Shown: positions 30,537-40,203 of the stretch, in pieces
Position numbering within the stretch: the stretch's first letter is position 1
How the letters are laid out: each line of letters starts with the position of its first letter
Source: Phallus indusiatus
Lineage: Eukaryota > Basidiomycota > Agaricomycetes > Phallales > Phallaceae
DNA: 64,000 nucleotides
Reading direction: 5' to 3'
Assembly (NCBI GenBank): GCA_027605045.1
Contig: JAQFWX010000119.1
Span: forward strand, 41,706-105,705
The notes under the pieces: generated by a model
What the model was told of the DNA's origin: nothing
The model's database searches: none
Seen by the model: only the letters and a program-made list of their open reading frames with translations
Made by a program: the position numbers and the translations under genes

Positions 30537-33001
30537 CTCCCCCTCAGTCGCGCCGTCTATAGCACAAATTCCCAACCTCTTCACCATCTCCTTATGTTTT
30601 GCAGCAGGTAAAGCTTTGGTAAAGATGTCGGAAAGGTTGTCATGTGTGCTGACATGTTCCGGAACCAGGTACTTCTCTTTTACCGCGTCCCGGATCCAAT
30701 GGTAGGCCAGTTTAATGTGTTTGGTGCGCGCTGTTACTTCCCCTTCGTTTTCGATGATTTTTATTGACGAAGTATTGTCAATATATAGCGTCATAGGCTT
30801 CCGGTCGTCAAAATTGAGTTCCGAGAGCAGGTGCTTGAGCCAATAAATGGTGCGTCCGGCATGTACAGCTGAGTAGTACTCCGCCTCACCTGTTGACAGG
30901 GCTGTTGCAGTTTGTTTCTTCGATGACCAAGCAAAACAACCGGCGTTGTTTAAGGTGAACACATATCCGGACACGGAACGTCCGTCCATGGGCGAGTTGG
31001 CGAAGTCAGCGTCCGAGTAGGCAGAGAACAAAAACTCGGTCCTCTTGCCACCTAGGGTGAGTCCATGGTCTGCAGTTCCCTTTAAATACCGGAATATTCG
31101 TTTGACAGCTTTCCAGTGCTCTTCCGTTGGGTCTTTACAGAATTGGGAGACTCGTTGCACTGCGTATGCAATATCCGGACGGGTCATGACGGCACAGTAG
31201 TTTAGTGCACCCACTGCGTTCTGGTAGGGGACTCCTTTGGATAACCTACTGGACACCTTGACTGTGGAGCATTGGTCGTTCCGACGAGCTGCAGAAGAGG
31301 TTGTTGAAGTCTCTCGGTCGTTCTGACTGACAACAGACGCAGTTGGACTGTTAGCTGGCCTAAGGTGCTGTCCTGGCTCCAATGGTGTTGAAACGGGGTG
31401 GCAGTTTTCCATTCCGTATTCACGCAGGATCTTGTGGATGTACGCTCGGTGAGAAAACGTTATCGTTCGACGTTTTCGATCGCGTCTGACCTCCATGCCT
31501 AGGAACCTAGAGATTTCGCCAAGGTCCTTGATCTTGACATGGTCTCGGAGCTGTTTCTTGACGTGTTTGACTTCAGATACTGAGGAGCAGTACAACGCCA
31601 ATGTTAGGGCGACTCAGGGCACACACCTAGAGGAGGGAAAACCTAAGATCTATTGAGGGGCATCGACTAACTACTCACCTAGAGGAGGGAAAACCTAAGA
31701 GAACAAGCTTAGGCATCCCCCTCTAGGGAAAACGCATATAAGTACAGAGTCCGAGGCGCCCGACTGATCTCCATGGGATCCGAGGAGATACAACAGAAAT
31801 CGGAGTAGATCGAAGAGATCAAAAAATCGAGAAAACGATGAAAATAGTGGAAACGGCGGAATACGGGAAATGAAGGAAATCGAAACACGAAATGAAATCG
31901 AAAGAAATCGAAAAGATCGAATAATCGGGCGAGGTGCTAGCGTACCGTAACAGCCAAGTCATCAACATGCGCAGTGATGATTGACTTCTTGTTGGACTGG
32001 TAGCGGAAGAAGACGCAGGGGTCGGATTGGCAAGTCTTGAAGCCTAAGGTCTTCAGGATGGATTTGAGCTTGTAGTACCATAGGCGACCAGCTTGTTTAA
32101 GTCCGTACAACGCTTTGTGTAGTTCCCAGGCCCAGTCTTCTTTTCCGCTGACCACGAAGCCTTCGGGTTGTTTGACGAACACGGTTTGGTCTGTCGGGAG
32201 GTCACTGTTGAGGAACGCGGAATTGACGTCGACAACATGGATCTCGAAATCGAGCGACGCGGCCATTGCACAAATCATGCGTATTGACTCAATCTTGGCG
32301 ACAGGTGCGAAGGTGTCATCGAAGTCAACACCTGGCTTCTGGCGATACCCAAGTGCGACGATTCGGGCCTTGTACTTCAACAATCGTCCCTTATCGTCGT
32401 TCTTGATGTTGAAGACCCACTTTGATCCAATGACTTCGCGTCCTTCGGGTGGTGGTACTAACTTGTAAGTACCAAGGGACTGGATTGACTTGATCTCGTC
32501 TTCCATCGCGCCATGCCATTCTGACTGGTTTTCAGACTTCATCGCTTCGGAATATGTGCGAGGGAGCTTTACCAATGCAGCTAGTGCATGGTCCGGTTCC
32601 GGATCGTCTTCTTCAGGCTGTTCCTCGTCCTCTACAAGTTCGGGAACATCAGGCTCAGGAGGTTGGGGAGGAGGTTCAGGCATTGCCTCGTAATGCTTGG
32701 CCGAGGTTTTGCCCAAGTTTCGGGTTGCCGTGCGAATAACATCCTTGGCATGTTTCTTCGCACGACGCTGAGATCCTTCAGGTAGGATGTTGCTCCTATC
32801 CACATTGGTGTTGTGCTGACGCGGCGCTCTTTGTAGATTTGGGGCAGGTGAAGGATCGCGGTCGGGAACGTCGATGTCGGGGACACCGAAGTCGGGAACG
32901 TCGGGCATGTCAGGACGGAGACGGTCTGGACGAGGAGCTTCAACCGGGTTCCTCATCGTCGGACGACTCTTCCTGTTCGACTGGTTCGCTACTGGAGTCA
33001 T
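30531..33001 (-). pseudogene. Copia pol C-terminal part: RT and RNase H, split by a solo LTR
   Basis: The frame 33001-31953 holds an acidic linker, then RT (WVFNIKNDDKGRLLKYKARI, VDVNSAFLNSDLPTDQTVFV) up to the catalytic AHVDDLA. There it is interrupted by the A-family LTR, and resumes at 31601-30531 (LALYCSSVSEVKHVKKQLRD, KIKDLGEISRFLGMEV), followed by RNase H (GCFAWSSKKQTATALSTGEA, KHIKLAYHWIRD). Removal of the LTR and one GCCAA restores the frame. The stop lies just inside the 3' LTR. It is also out of frame with the upstream integrase ORF. Confidence 0.92.
31602..31952 (-). repeat. Solo LTR of family A inside copia RT
   Basis: 351 bp TGTTAGGG...CGTAACA with GCCAA at 31597-31601 and 31953-31957. 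It interrupts the codons just after the catalytic Asp-Asp. It differs from the inner gypsy LTR at many sites, hence another A-subfamily source. Confidence 0.93.
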
Positions 33002-35384
33002 CTTGTAAGTCGACTTTTAAGTCTTCATACCTATACTCCCCCTCAGTGGCTAACCTTTCTTTCCAACAGGTATTGTCGTCAAAAATGACATTGTTCGACA
33101 CAATGATTTTTCGAGTTTCAGGATCGTAGATTCTCCACGCCTTCTGAATCGTCGAGTATCCAACAAAAATCCCGGCTTTCCCTTTTGGTTGGAGCTTGTT
33201 GCGACGAGGATTTTCATCAAGTACATAGGCTACACAACCAAAACGGTGTAGACGCTTGAAGGCTGGTTTCAGATTTGAAACCATTTCGACGGGAGTCTTG
33301 AATTGCTTCAGGGCTCGAGTATAGTTCCGGTTCTTGGTGTATGCAACATACGCGGCTGCTTCTGCCCAGAGTGAGAGCGGTAACTTTGCATCGTACAGAA
33401 CTGTTCTGACCCTCTCGATTATAGTTTGGTTCAGTCGTTCCGCAGTGCCGTTTTGCTCGGGTGTATAAGGAGCTGATGCTTCGAATGCAATGCCATGCTT
33501 CGAGAAGTAGTCAGTCCACGTTTTGCTCACGAACTCGGTTCCATTATCTGAATGAAAGATTTTTAAGGTCTTCCCAGACAAGTTCTCGGCTTTCGTCTTC
33601 CAATCGACAAATGCCTTGAAAACTTCGCTTTTGCGCTTAAGGAAGTAGACCCACACATAACGCGTGTAGTCATCGGTGAACGTAACCATGTAGCGGCTTC
33701 CGTTCGGGGTTTGGACAGGAGCTGGACCCCACAGGTCTGAGAAAACGCGTCCGAGATATTCATCAGCACGTTTTGTTGATCGAGGATGAGTTGCGCGTGT
33801 TATCTTACCAACCGCACAACATGGACACAGTGGTGGCTCGCTCGCTAAATCGTTCTCGCTGAGCTTGATTCCGGTAAGCATATCTTTCTTGACTATCTTC
33901 TTAATGTGGTGATAGTTGAGATGACCGAGTCTCCTATGCAGTTGCTCAAGTTCAGATACTTCGGCAACATTTGCAGTTTCGGAGTCTTCAGTGTCGTCAA
34001 GGTGATACAGTCTGTCGGATCGTTTGCTCGCAGTGAACTGAATGTCTTCCTTCTTCAGGATGTCCCGCATGAGCTTCCCACCATCGTTCGCTTTGAATGA
34101 CACGGCCTTGTCTTGCCCAAATAAGGTATAGCAGCCAGCCTCGTCCATTCGCGATACAGATATCAATCCCATTGACATGCTAGGGACATAGCAGGTATCT
34201 TTCAGTTTGAGCTTCGCGGGTTTGCCATTTGGCAGTTTGATTCGTCGACTGGACTTGCCTCGTCCCACAATTGGGACTTTATTGCTTCCAATGCCATTTA
34301 GGTGGTTAGAGGAGGGTGAGACTTTGTCGAAGTTGCGACGGTCGATGTCGATGTGAGTGGTTGCACCAGAATCGATGATGATTCGACTTTGAAGGGAATG
34401 TAACACTTGCTCGCAGGGTTTTGCGGATGGTTCAGAGGGCAGATTGCTGGTAGGGAGGTTGTCGGAGGATGGTGTACACACAAAACAGGACTCATTGATC
34501 ATGTTTGTTTCTTCGTCACTGTCACTATCCGACTCCTTTGCCGCCTTCGCCTTCTCCTTCTTCTCCTTCTTCTTGGTGCGCTTCCGCCTGGGACCTTGTC
34601 CCTCTTTTGCTCCACCCTTAGCCCAGCAATTTGCCGTGTCATGGCCTTCTCTGTCGCAAGTTCGGCAGAATCTCTTGCCATTGCTTTTGGCCTGACGTTC
34701 TCGTGCAGCTAGTGCCTGAGCGTTATCATCCGTTTCGGTGGGGTTCTTGGCCAATCGGATTCGGGCTTCTTCAAGGATTGTGGCCACTACCGCAGATAGC
34801 TTCGTGTCCCTGCTGACCCGAGTACTCGATATGAATCCCATCCAGGAATCAGGACCTGCACTGCTGTCCGGAAGAGTAGCCAGGAGGATGGCCGATTGAA
34901 CATATTCGGAGAACCTTACTCCAGCGTCCACGAGATGCCGAAGTGTCGCTTGAAAGTCGGTGACGTGGGTTTCCATCTCGGACGTCTTGGTAACTATGCG
35001 AAGGAGCTTCTTGAATAGTAAGGTGATCGATCCATGTCCGACTTGCTGGAATTGGTCTTGGAGGAAATACCACATCTCGCTGGATGATTTGTCTTCGAGT
35101 GGCAGAGTGTGCTTGGATACTACATTGTGTGTGATTGCCACTTGTGCGAATCCATCTTTGAGGCACCAATCTGCATACTCGGGCGAGCTTGCTGGTGGTT
35201 TTTCTCCAGTGACAACTTCCCAGACATTTGCTTGTTTCAGCAGTCGTTTCATGTTCGTGCTCCATGTCAGCCAGTTCTCAGTTCCTTGCAGACGCTCATG
35301 TGGTTGGTATTGGTTGATCCACTTTGGAGGTTCGTACGGCTTTGCTTTCTTAGGGTTAGAGTCTGATGGAGTAGTAGCGGACAT
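32940..35384 (-). CDS. Copia gag, protease and integrase ORF
   Basis: ATG at 35384 (MSATTPSDSNPKKAK). Gag region: ENWLTWSTNMKRLLKQANVW and DKSSSEMWYFLQDQF. Zinc knuckle CRTCDREGHDTANC, a basic KKKEKKEKAKAAK run, protease IIDSGATTHIDI, and the pre-integrase domain LEQLHRRLGHLNYHHIKKI with CPCC. The integrase core is FSDLWGPAPVQTPNGSRYMV, then FHSDNGTEF and the E within TPEQNGTAERLNQT. It ends at a TGA in the acidic linker (DDEEPG), where relatives would read on into the RT part by shifting one base. That is probably a mutation rather than programmed. Confidence 0.92.
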   Translation of the reverse strand: MSATTPSDSNPKKAKPYEPPKWINQYQPHERLQGTENWLTWSTNMKRLLKQANVWEVVTGEKPPASSPEYADWCLKDGFAQVAITHNVVSKHTLPLEDKSSSEMWYFLQDQFQQVGHGSITLLFKKLLRIVTKTSEMETHVTDFQATLRHLVDAGVRFSEYVQSAILLATLPDSSAGPDSWMGFISSTRVSRDTKLSAVVATILEEARIRLAKNPTETDDNAQALAARERQAKSNGKRFCRTCDREGHDTANCWAKGGAKEGQGPRRKRTKKKEKKEKAKAAKESDSDSDEETNMINESCFVCTPSSDNLPTSNLPSEPSAKPCEQVLHSLQSRIIIDSGATTHIDIDRRNFDKVSPSSNHLNGIGSNKVPIVGRGKSSRRIKLPNGKPAKLKLKDTCYVPSMSMGLISVSRMDEAGCYTLFGQDKAVSFKANDGGKLMRDILKKEDIQFTASKRSDRLYHLDDTEDSETANVAEVSELEQLHRRLGHLNYHHIKKIVKKDMLTGIKLSENDLASEPPLCPCCAVGKITRATHPRSTKRADEYLGRVFSDLWGPAPVQTPNGSRYMVTFTDDYTRYVWVYFLKRKSEVFKAFVDWKTKAENLSGKTLKIFHSDNGTEFVSKTWTDYFSKHGIAFEASAPYTPEQNGTAERLNQTIIERVRTVLYDAKLPLSLWAEAAAYVAYTKNRNYTRALKQFKTPVEMVSNLKPAFKRLHRFGCVAYVLDENPRRNKLQPKGKAGIFVGYSTIQKAWRIYDPETRKIIVSNNVIFDDNTCWKERLATEGEYRYEDLKVDLQDDSSSEPVEQEESSDDEEPG

Positions 35385-35461
35385 CACGCTTTAGTGATTC
35401 GGTCAGGTATGAGCTTCTTCTAATTAAGCGGGCTTTTGACAGTTCTTAAAACTGTAGCGCG

Positions 35462-35473
35462 GGGCCCATAACC
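35462..35473 (-). other. Copia primer-binding site
   Basis: Minus strand GGTTATGGGCCC directly follows the 5' LTR. Its complement GGGCCCATAACC resembles the anticodon arm of initiator tRNA (CAU). The same sequence type is used by Drosophila copia, which primes with a tRNA-iMet fragment. Confidence 0.7.
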
Positions 35474-35699
35474 TAAAGAATAATAGCTCACTACGTGTAA
35501 TGACACGAGTGATATTATGATTGCGTACCTAAAGAATAATAGCTAGGTACATTGTTAATAAAGAGATAATGAGAAACTAGACTATAACGAACGTACCTCA
35601 CTACGTGTAATGACACGAGTGAGGAAATTAGGCGCGTGCGCGTAAGTACTATTTACAGTAACTATAGTCACGTAGTCACGGCGTGACTGTAACTCAACA
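35474..35699 (-). repeat. Copia 5' LTR (226 bp)
   Basis: Identical as read to 30311-30536; flanked on the right by ATTTC. Confidence 0.95.
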
Positions 35700-35704
35700 A
35701 TTTC

Positions 35705-37069
35705 ATTTAGGGCAACGACGAACACCATGAAACTAGGCTTTGAAGAACATTCCAAGCGGAAGCAGCGTTTATGAGGGATTAGGAAGTTCAATATTGAGAA
35801 GAACGCAGGAAATAGGCCGAATGCATTTCCTAAGCGACGTCTGATGCGAGATGCCTGAGTGTCACTGTAGCCTATAGGCTAGAGTTCCTTTAGTGACGAG
35901 TCGCGACATGCTCGGCGACGGGTATAACCGGAATCTTTAAGTGACCAACAAAGGCTGTAGAAGAACAGTTTCTCTGCCGTATATATATGCGCCTTCTAGC
36001 TTACTGACACCCGTTAATTTTCAGGCCTTTTTTTATGGAGGTTATGGTGTTTGAACAAGGTGACAAACCCCAGCTTTCATTCATACCCAGGCCGATACTG
36101 CTCTACGATTTCGTTATAAAGATATAAATGACTTTTAACTGTTTTCATTTTCTGTCTTTATGTAATTGATAGGATTTTTCTCCGTTTTATCACGTCTTTC
36201 TCTTTTTGCGTATATCCTTGATCTCGCCCGTGGGTGAGATTTTCCTGAGTCTGGTATACTAGGATTAAAAAGCCAGACGCATGTTGATGCATTCTTGAGC
36301 TTCCTGCTCAGTTCCACCAGCCAACGCTACCATTCTGAAAACTGCTGTTCAATTCCCCGAATATCGGTGGGAATATCCAGTACCAACGTTTGTCCAGGAA
36401 CGACTCAGATGTCTTCGATGTCCGGCAGGCTAGAAGCCGATTGAGTCAAAAATGCGTAAAAAGGAGCAAAACACAGCGTCGCATGCTTGCGAAAACCGCC
36501 TCATTGAAAGAAAAGCTTTCTGATGGTTTCAGGCGATTTTAGACGACTGATGTTGGTTAATCGATTGGCTGGAGTAGCTTGACGCTCATCAACGCCGAGA
36601 CTCAACTGCGATGTTCGCAGATGCAGATTTGAAAATAAACTGATGAGGTCACCAAGAGAGTCAGATTTCCTCGCAAATTTGTTGATGACTTCCCCAAGCT
36701 ATTTAGTATTTAAGGGGAAGTCTTATTAGTCGAGATGAATTTCAGGAACAATATGAAATTGGCTGCTATTTGACTCACTGACCTGTCGCTGCTATATCTC
36801 AGTTCGTTGCCGTCATACCTCAGTTTGTCGGAGAAAGTAAACAACGGTGCGTCAGTGGACGAGAAAAAAATCATCAGAAGGAGGACCGCATGCGTCGAAC
36901 AACGAAACCGGTGTTTTTGAGACCTGTTCGCGGTTATCCGTGCTTGCAAGGATGTTCTATTACCCAGTAATATCTGTAATTGGACATTGTAGGGGTAATT
37001 GGAATCATTTTTTCGACGCGATTGACGCGCTTTGCAATGAAAATTTCCCATGCCGTTCGAGCTACGATG
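35705..37069. other. Intergenic, no gene seen
   Basis: About 1.4 kb between the copia element and the LysM gene promoter. A minus-strand frame (36710-37120) shows no domain and overlaps the LysM promoter and 5' region, so it is disregarded. Confidence 0.45.
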
Positions 37070-37076
37070 TATAAAA
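37070..37076 (+). promoter_or_regulatory. TATA box of LysM gene
   Basis: TATAAAA 78 bp upstream of the chosen ATG (37148). It argues against the more upstream in-frame ATG at 36980, which would lie before the promoter. Confidence 0.6.
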
Positions 37077-37147
37077 ACCCTGGTCGCCTCGTCTGTGCTC
37101 TTCAGTGTGCATACACCCACCTCTCAATCGAAGTCAATTCAATAGTC

Positions 37148-38278
37148 ATGACACGTCTCAGCTCTTACTCACTCATCGCTGTCGCGCTCAGCAAGCTTGT
37201 CCTTGCTTCTCCTCTTCTCCTGCGTCGTCAGACTTCAGTCCCCAACAATGTCGCGAACGGCACCATCACCACGGGATGTGGCGAGTTCCATACGCTCGCG
37301 TCAGGCGAGACGTGTCAATCCATTGAACAAGAATTCGATATCACCGATGCACTCTTCCGTTCGCTGAATCCCGAGATCAATGCCGGGTGTACTAATCTCG
37401 CGGCGGGAGAGGCTTATTGCGTTAAGCAGGCCAGTACTGGTGGCAATTCGCAAGTTGAACCTGGAACGATTACCCAAGGATGCACCCAGCTTTTCACCGT
37501 TGGATCAACCGATACATGTCCATCTATCGAATCCCAATTCAACATTAGTGATACGCTATTCAAAATCATGAATCCCGAAATCGACTCGGCTTGTAACAAC
37601 CTCGCCGTCGGCTCGGCTTACTGCGTCCAAACGAGTAACTTGACGACTATTCCGAGCAATGTTTCTCCCGGCACCATCACTTCGGGATGTGTTCGGTACG
37701 CCAATGTCTCGACAGGACAATCATGCCCCGACCTCGCATCTGAGGGCGGCATCAGCACCCAACTCTTCCATGCAGTGAATCCTCAAGTGAACACGGGCTG
37801 CACGAATTTAATCGTTGGTGAAGCTTATTGCGTCGTTACCATCAATACTAACCTCAACGTTGCGCCTGCCAATACTGCCACTGGTACTATTACGAACGGA
37901 TCCTGCACCGCGTTCCACACAATCGTGTCTGGCGATAGTTGCACAAGCCTTGAGACACAATTTAACGTCTCCTTTACCGCACTCCAGACATTCAACCCCG
38001 AAATTGACAACAACTGCGACAACCTCCTTCTCGGCGAAGCCTATTGCGTTCAAAGCACCCTTTCAGTCCCCGCAGGCATTCCAAGCAACGTCGTTCCGGG
38101 AACTATCACTGCAGGATGCACAGAGTTCTTTACTGTTCAGTCCGGCCAGAGTTGCGCAACTATTGAAACGATGTTTGATACTACGCTCTCAGCATTCATA
38201 GCACTGAATCCCGAGGTCAATGCTCAATGCACAAATCTCCTCGCTGGGGGAGCATACTGTGTTAAAAGCTCGTCTTAA
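37148..38278 (+). CDS. Secreted protein with five LysM domains
   Basis: Single exon, 376 aa. Signal peptide MTRLSSYSLIAVALSKLVLA followed by SPLLLRRQ, a possible Kex2 site. Five LysM-type repeats of about 65 aa each run: GCGEFHTLASGETCQSIEQ...GEAYCV; GCTQLFTVGSTDTCPSIES...GSAYCV; GCVRYANVSTGQSCPDLAS...GEAYCV; SCTAFHTIVSGDSCTSLET...GEAYCV; GCTEFFTVQSGQSCATIET...GGAYCV. Each has a conserved NPEI/NPEV-type core and paired cysteines. Linkers repeat the pattern SNVxPGTIT. LysM proteins bind chitin oligomers and in fungi protect the wall or dampen host recognition. No catalytic domain is present. Extracellular; substrate inferred from family. Confidence 0.95.
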   Translation: MTRLSSYSLIAVALSKLVLASPLLLRRQTSVPNNVANGTITTGCGEFHTLASGETCQSIEQEFDITDALFRSLNPEINAGCTNLAAGEAYCVKQASTGGNSQVEPGTITQGCTQLFTVGSTDTCPSIESQFNISDTLFKIMNPEIDSACNNLAVGSAYCVQTSNLTTIPSNVSPGTITSGCVRYANVSTGQSCPDLASEGGISTQLFHAVNPQVNTGCTNLIVGEAYCVVTINTNLNVAPANTATGTITNGSCTAFHTIVSGDSCTSLETQFNVSFTALQTFNPEIDNNCDNLLLGEAYCVQSTLSVPAGIPSNVVPGTITAGCTEFFTVQSGQSCATIETMFDTTLSAFIALNPEVNAQCTNLLAGGAYCVKSSS

Positions 38279-38548
38279 AGTAGGGATGTTCGGGGAAGAA
38301 ATGATCAATTAACCAATTATTTAATACAAGGGCTATTAGAAATGTAACGAACTTACTCACAAATGAAATATGAAGTCGAAATATAAAGTTGATAAACAAT
38401 GTCTGTGAACCTTGTAAGCTAGTAACATCACACGAAGTGAAGTCGTTGCGAGTACCTTTCAGAACGCCAGTCCACACTCCGTAGCGTTGGTTTCAAAGTA
38501 ACACGAATTCATTAGCTTTACTCATATTCAAGTAATTGTAAAATACAA
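38279..38548. other. Short convergent intergenic region
   Basis: 270 bp between the 3' ends of the LysM and SWIM/RING genes; nothing recognised. Confidence 0.4.
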
Positions 38549-39875
38549 TTAATAATAATGTCTGTATCCATATCTAGGACCATGGTAATCTGAGGAGAGA
38601 AACTCGGTCATGAATAAAGAATCAGGTTTGTACGACACTTACAACTGGAAGTATCACGAACAGGACTGAGCCCCGCAACGGAACCAAGATTAAGATAACC
38701 ATCTGCACTTATTGTGCCTTTGGAACTGCTGGCGACCTCACTCGTAGACGCATTTCTCCATTCGGCACGACAATACACACACGTAACCGGTGTCTTACTC
38801 CGAGCCCCTAAGAGAAATATAGTTTATCTGGTGTCATCAGATTGAGGTTTGCCTAACTTACAATTCTGGAAACACTCCTTATGTAACGCATTCCCGCAGG
38901 TTTCACAGAAAACGAGCGTCTTGGTGTCAACTCCGTGCATATCTTCGTAACAAATAGGACAGTCGTCTCCTTCTTGTGGTATACGTTTTTTGCCATCGGG
39001 TTCCAAAGCTTTAGCTTCGAGTTCGTCTATTTCAACCTCTTTTCCTGTGGCTTTCGCATACGCCGCTTTGATGCGACTGTTCGTCAAAGAGTTGGGAGCT
39101 ACAGGAGCGTTGGCGAAAATTTCTTCCAGCTCAGAGGTAATCAAAGCTCTAAATTAAGATCAGTTTGGATGACGGATGTTCAGCTAAAGAATATACGTCA
39201 CTTTTGGTAGTAGAGATGAGAGCTGAGAGGAACAGCCAAGACTGTATGGGTCATGAGACATGTTTTCGAAAATCATGCATTGCACACGTACCTTTTAAAA
39301 AAACAAAAAGAATATGTTTACAATGGTTCCCCTTTGACGCATCGGGACCTGGTGGAATACAAAAAATCGGCCATCAAAGACAAAGAAAAAGACTCCGGAG
39401 ACGCTCAGCCACTTACAGTCACAAGAAGGAAGCCTATCAATTACCACAGTATAGACCTAATAGACAACGATTTAATCAAACGATTTAAACCGGAGATTTT
39501 AATTAATGATATCGCCCACGTTTCCTCTAATATAATACATCAAACCACATCAAATGAGCAGCAAAAATAGCAGTCTACCCACGTAGATCCCAAAACCTTA
39601 AATTCCTCTCTCAATTCACCATCATCTCGCTCCCGCTCAATCATAAAAAACCGCTGTGTCATAACTCGATCGACTCTTTCAGAAATAGCTTTGGGACAGG
39701 ATGGTTTCAGTCTCGCGAGACGTTTTTCAACGGGAGCTTCAACTGGAGCTTCAACTGGGAATTCCAGCTGTTCATAACTTCCGGCCTCAGCATTTACGGT
39801 TTTGATACGTTTCGACCGTCTAGCGACAGTTTCTCCGGTATAATTGTAGTCAATAGCTTTGCGTTTTGGTGGCAT
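38549..39875 (-). CDS. SWIM and RING zinc-finger protein (putative E3 ubiquitin ligase)
   Basis: Multi-exon. N-terminal exon MPPKRKAIDYNYTGETVARRSKRIK (basic, possible nuclear signal) with APVEAPVEAPVEK repeats, ending KVLGST. A small exon VYTVVIDRLPSCDC and the next (PDASKGNHCKHILFVFLK) together form the SWIM motif CxC...CxH. Then SSHLYYQK joined to ALITSELEEIFANAP. The RING-like segment is CPICYEDMHGVDTKTLVFCE, CGNALHKECFQN, continuing across an intron to ARSKTPVTCVYCRAEW. The C-terminus is GYLNLGSVAGLSPVRDTSSY followed by HGPRYGYRHYY, stop at 38549-38551. Role in ubiquitylation is inferred from the SWIM-RING pairing seen in fungal and ZSWIM2-like proteins. Confidence 0.85.
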
Positions 39876-40203
39876 AGGTAGACGGAGTAGAAAGGACGGG
39901 TTAGTAAGGCAAGGTTAAGGACGGGCTTGGGACAAAAACCTGTGACAACGCGTGTCACATTGCCCCTGATAGCCACGTGAATGCACCACCGCGCAGGTCT
40001 TGTCAGTCTTTATCAAGCTCAAGGTTTCAGATTAATGCTGAAGTTTTGTACTATTTACATATGTACGCTAATCCACAAAAATGAAAAGGAATAGTAAAAG
40101 TCTAGGTTTGAGAATCGATATACATATACTATTTTAGACGACTAGTGAGCTAGTCTGATGGCGGAGTGCCCAGCTCCGCTGGCAGTAAAGGGAGGGTGTT
40201 AAT
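39876..40203. other. Intergenic, no gene seen
   Basis: 328 bp between two minus-strand genes: promoter of the SWIM/RING gene and 3' flank of the MFS gene. Confidence 0.45.

Larger units (their letters stand above)
30311..35699 (-). mobile_element. Ty1/copia retrotransposon, recent, with internal solo LTR
   Basis: 5389-bp minus-strand element with identical 226-bp LTRs and ATTTC target duplication (30306-30310, 35700-35704). Order: 5' LTR, primer site, gag-protease-integrase, RT-RNase H, polypurine tract (minus GACTGAGGGGGAG at 30537-30549), 3' LTR. Two defects are visible: a solo family A LTR in the RT domain (31602-31952) and a one-base frame change between the integrase and RT parts near 32945. 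Confidence 0.95.

Noticed and set aside
32115..32785. Plus-strand frames opposite copia pol rich in Ser/Gly
   Set aside because: Antisense shadows of the integrase-RT linker coding sequence.
36980..37147. Upstream in-frame ATG for the LysM protein
   Set aside because: A TATAAAA box lies between it and the ATG at 37148, and only the latter gives a signal peptide.
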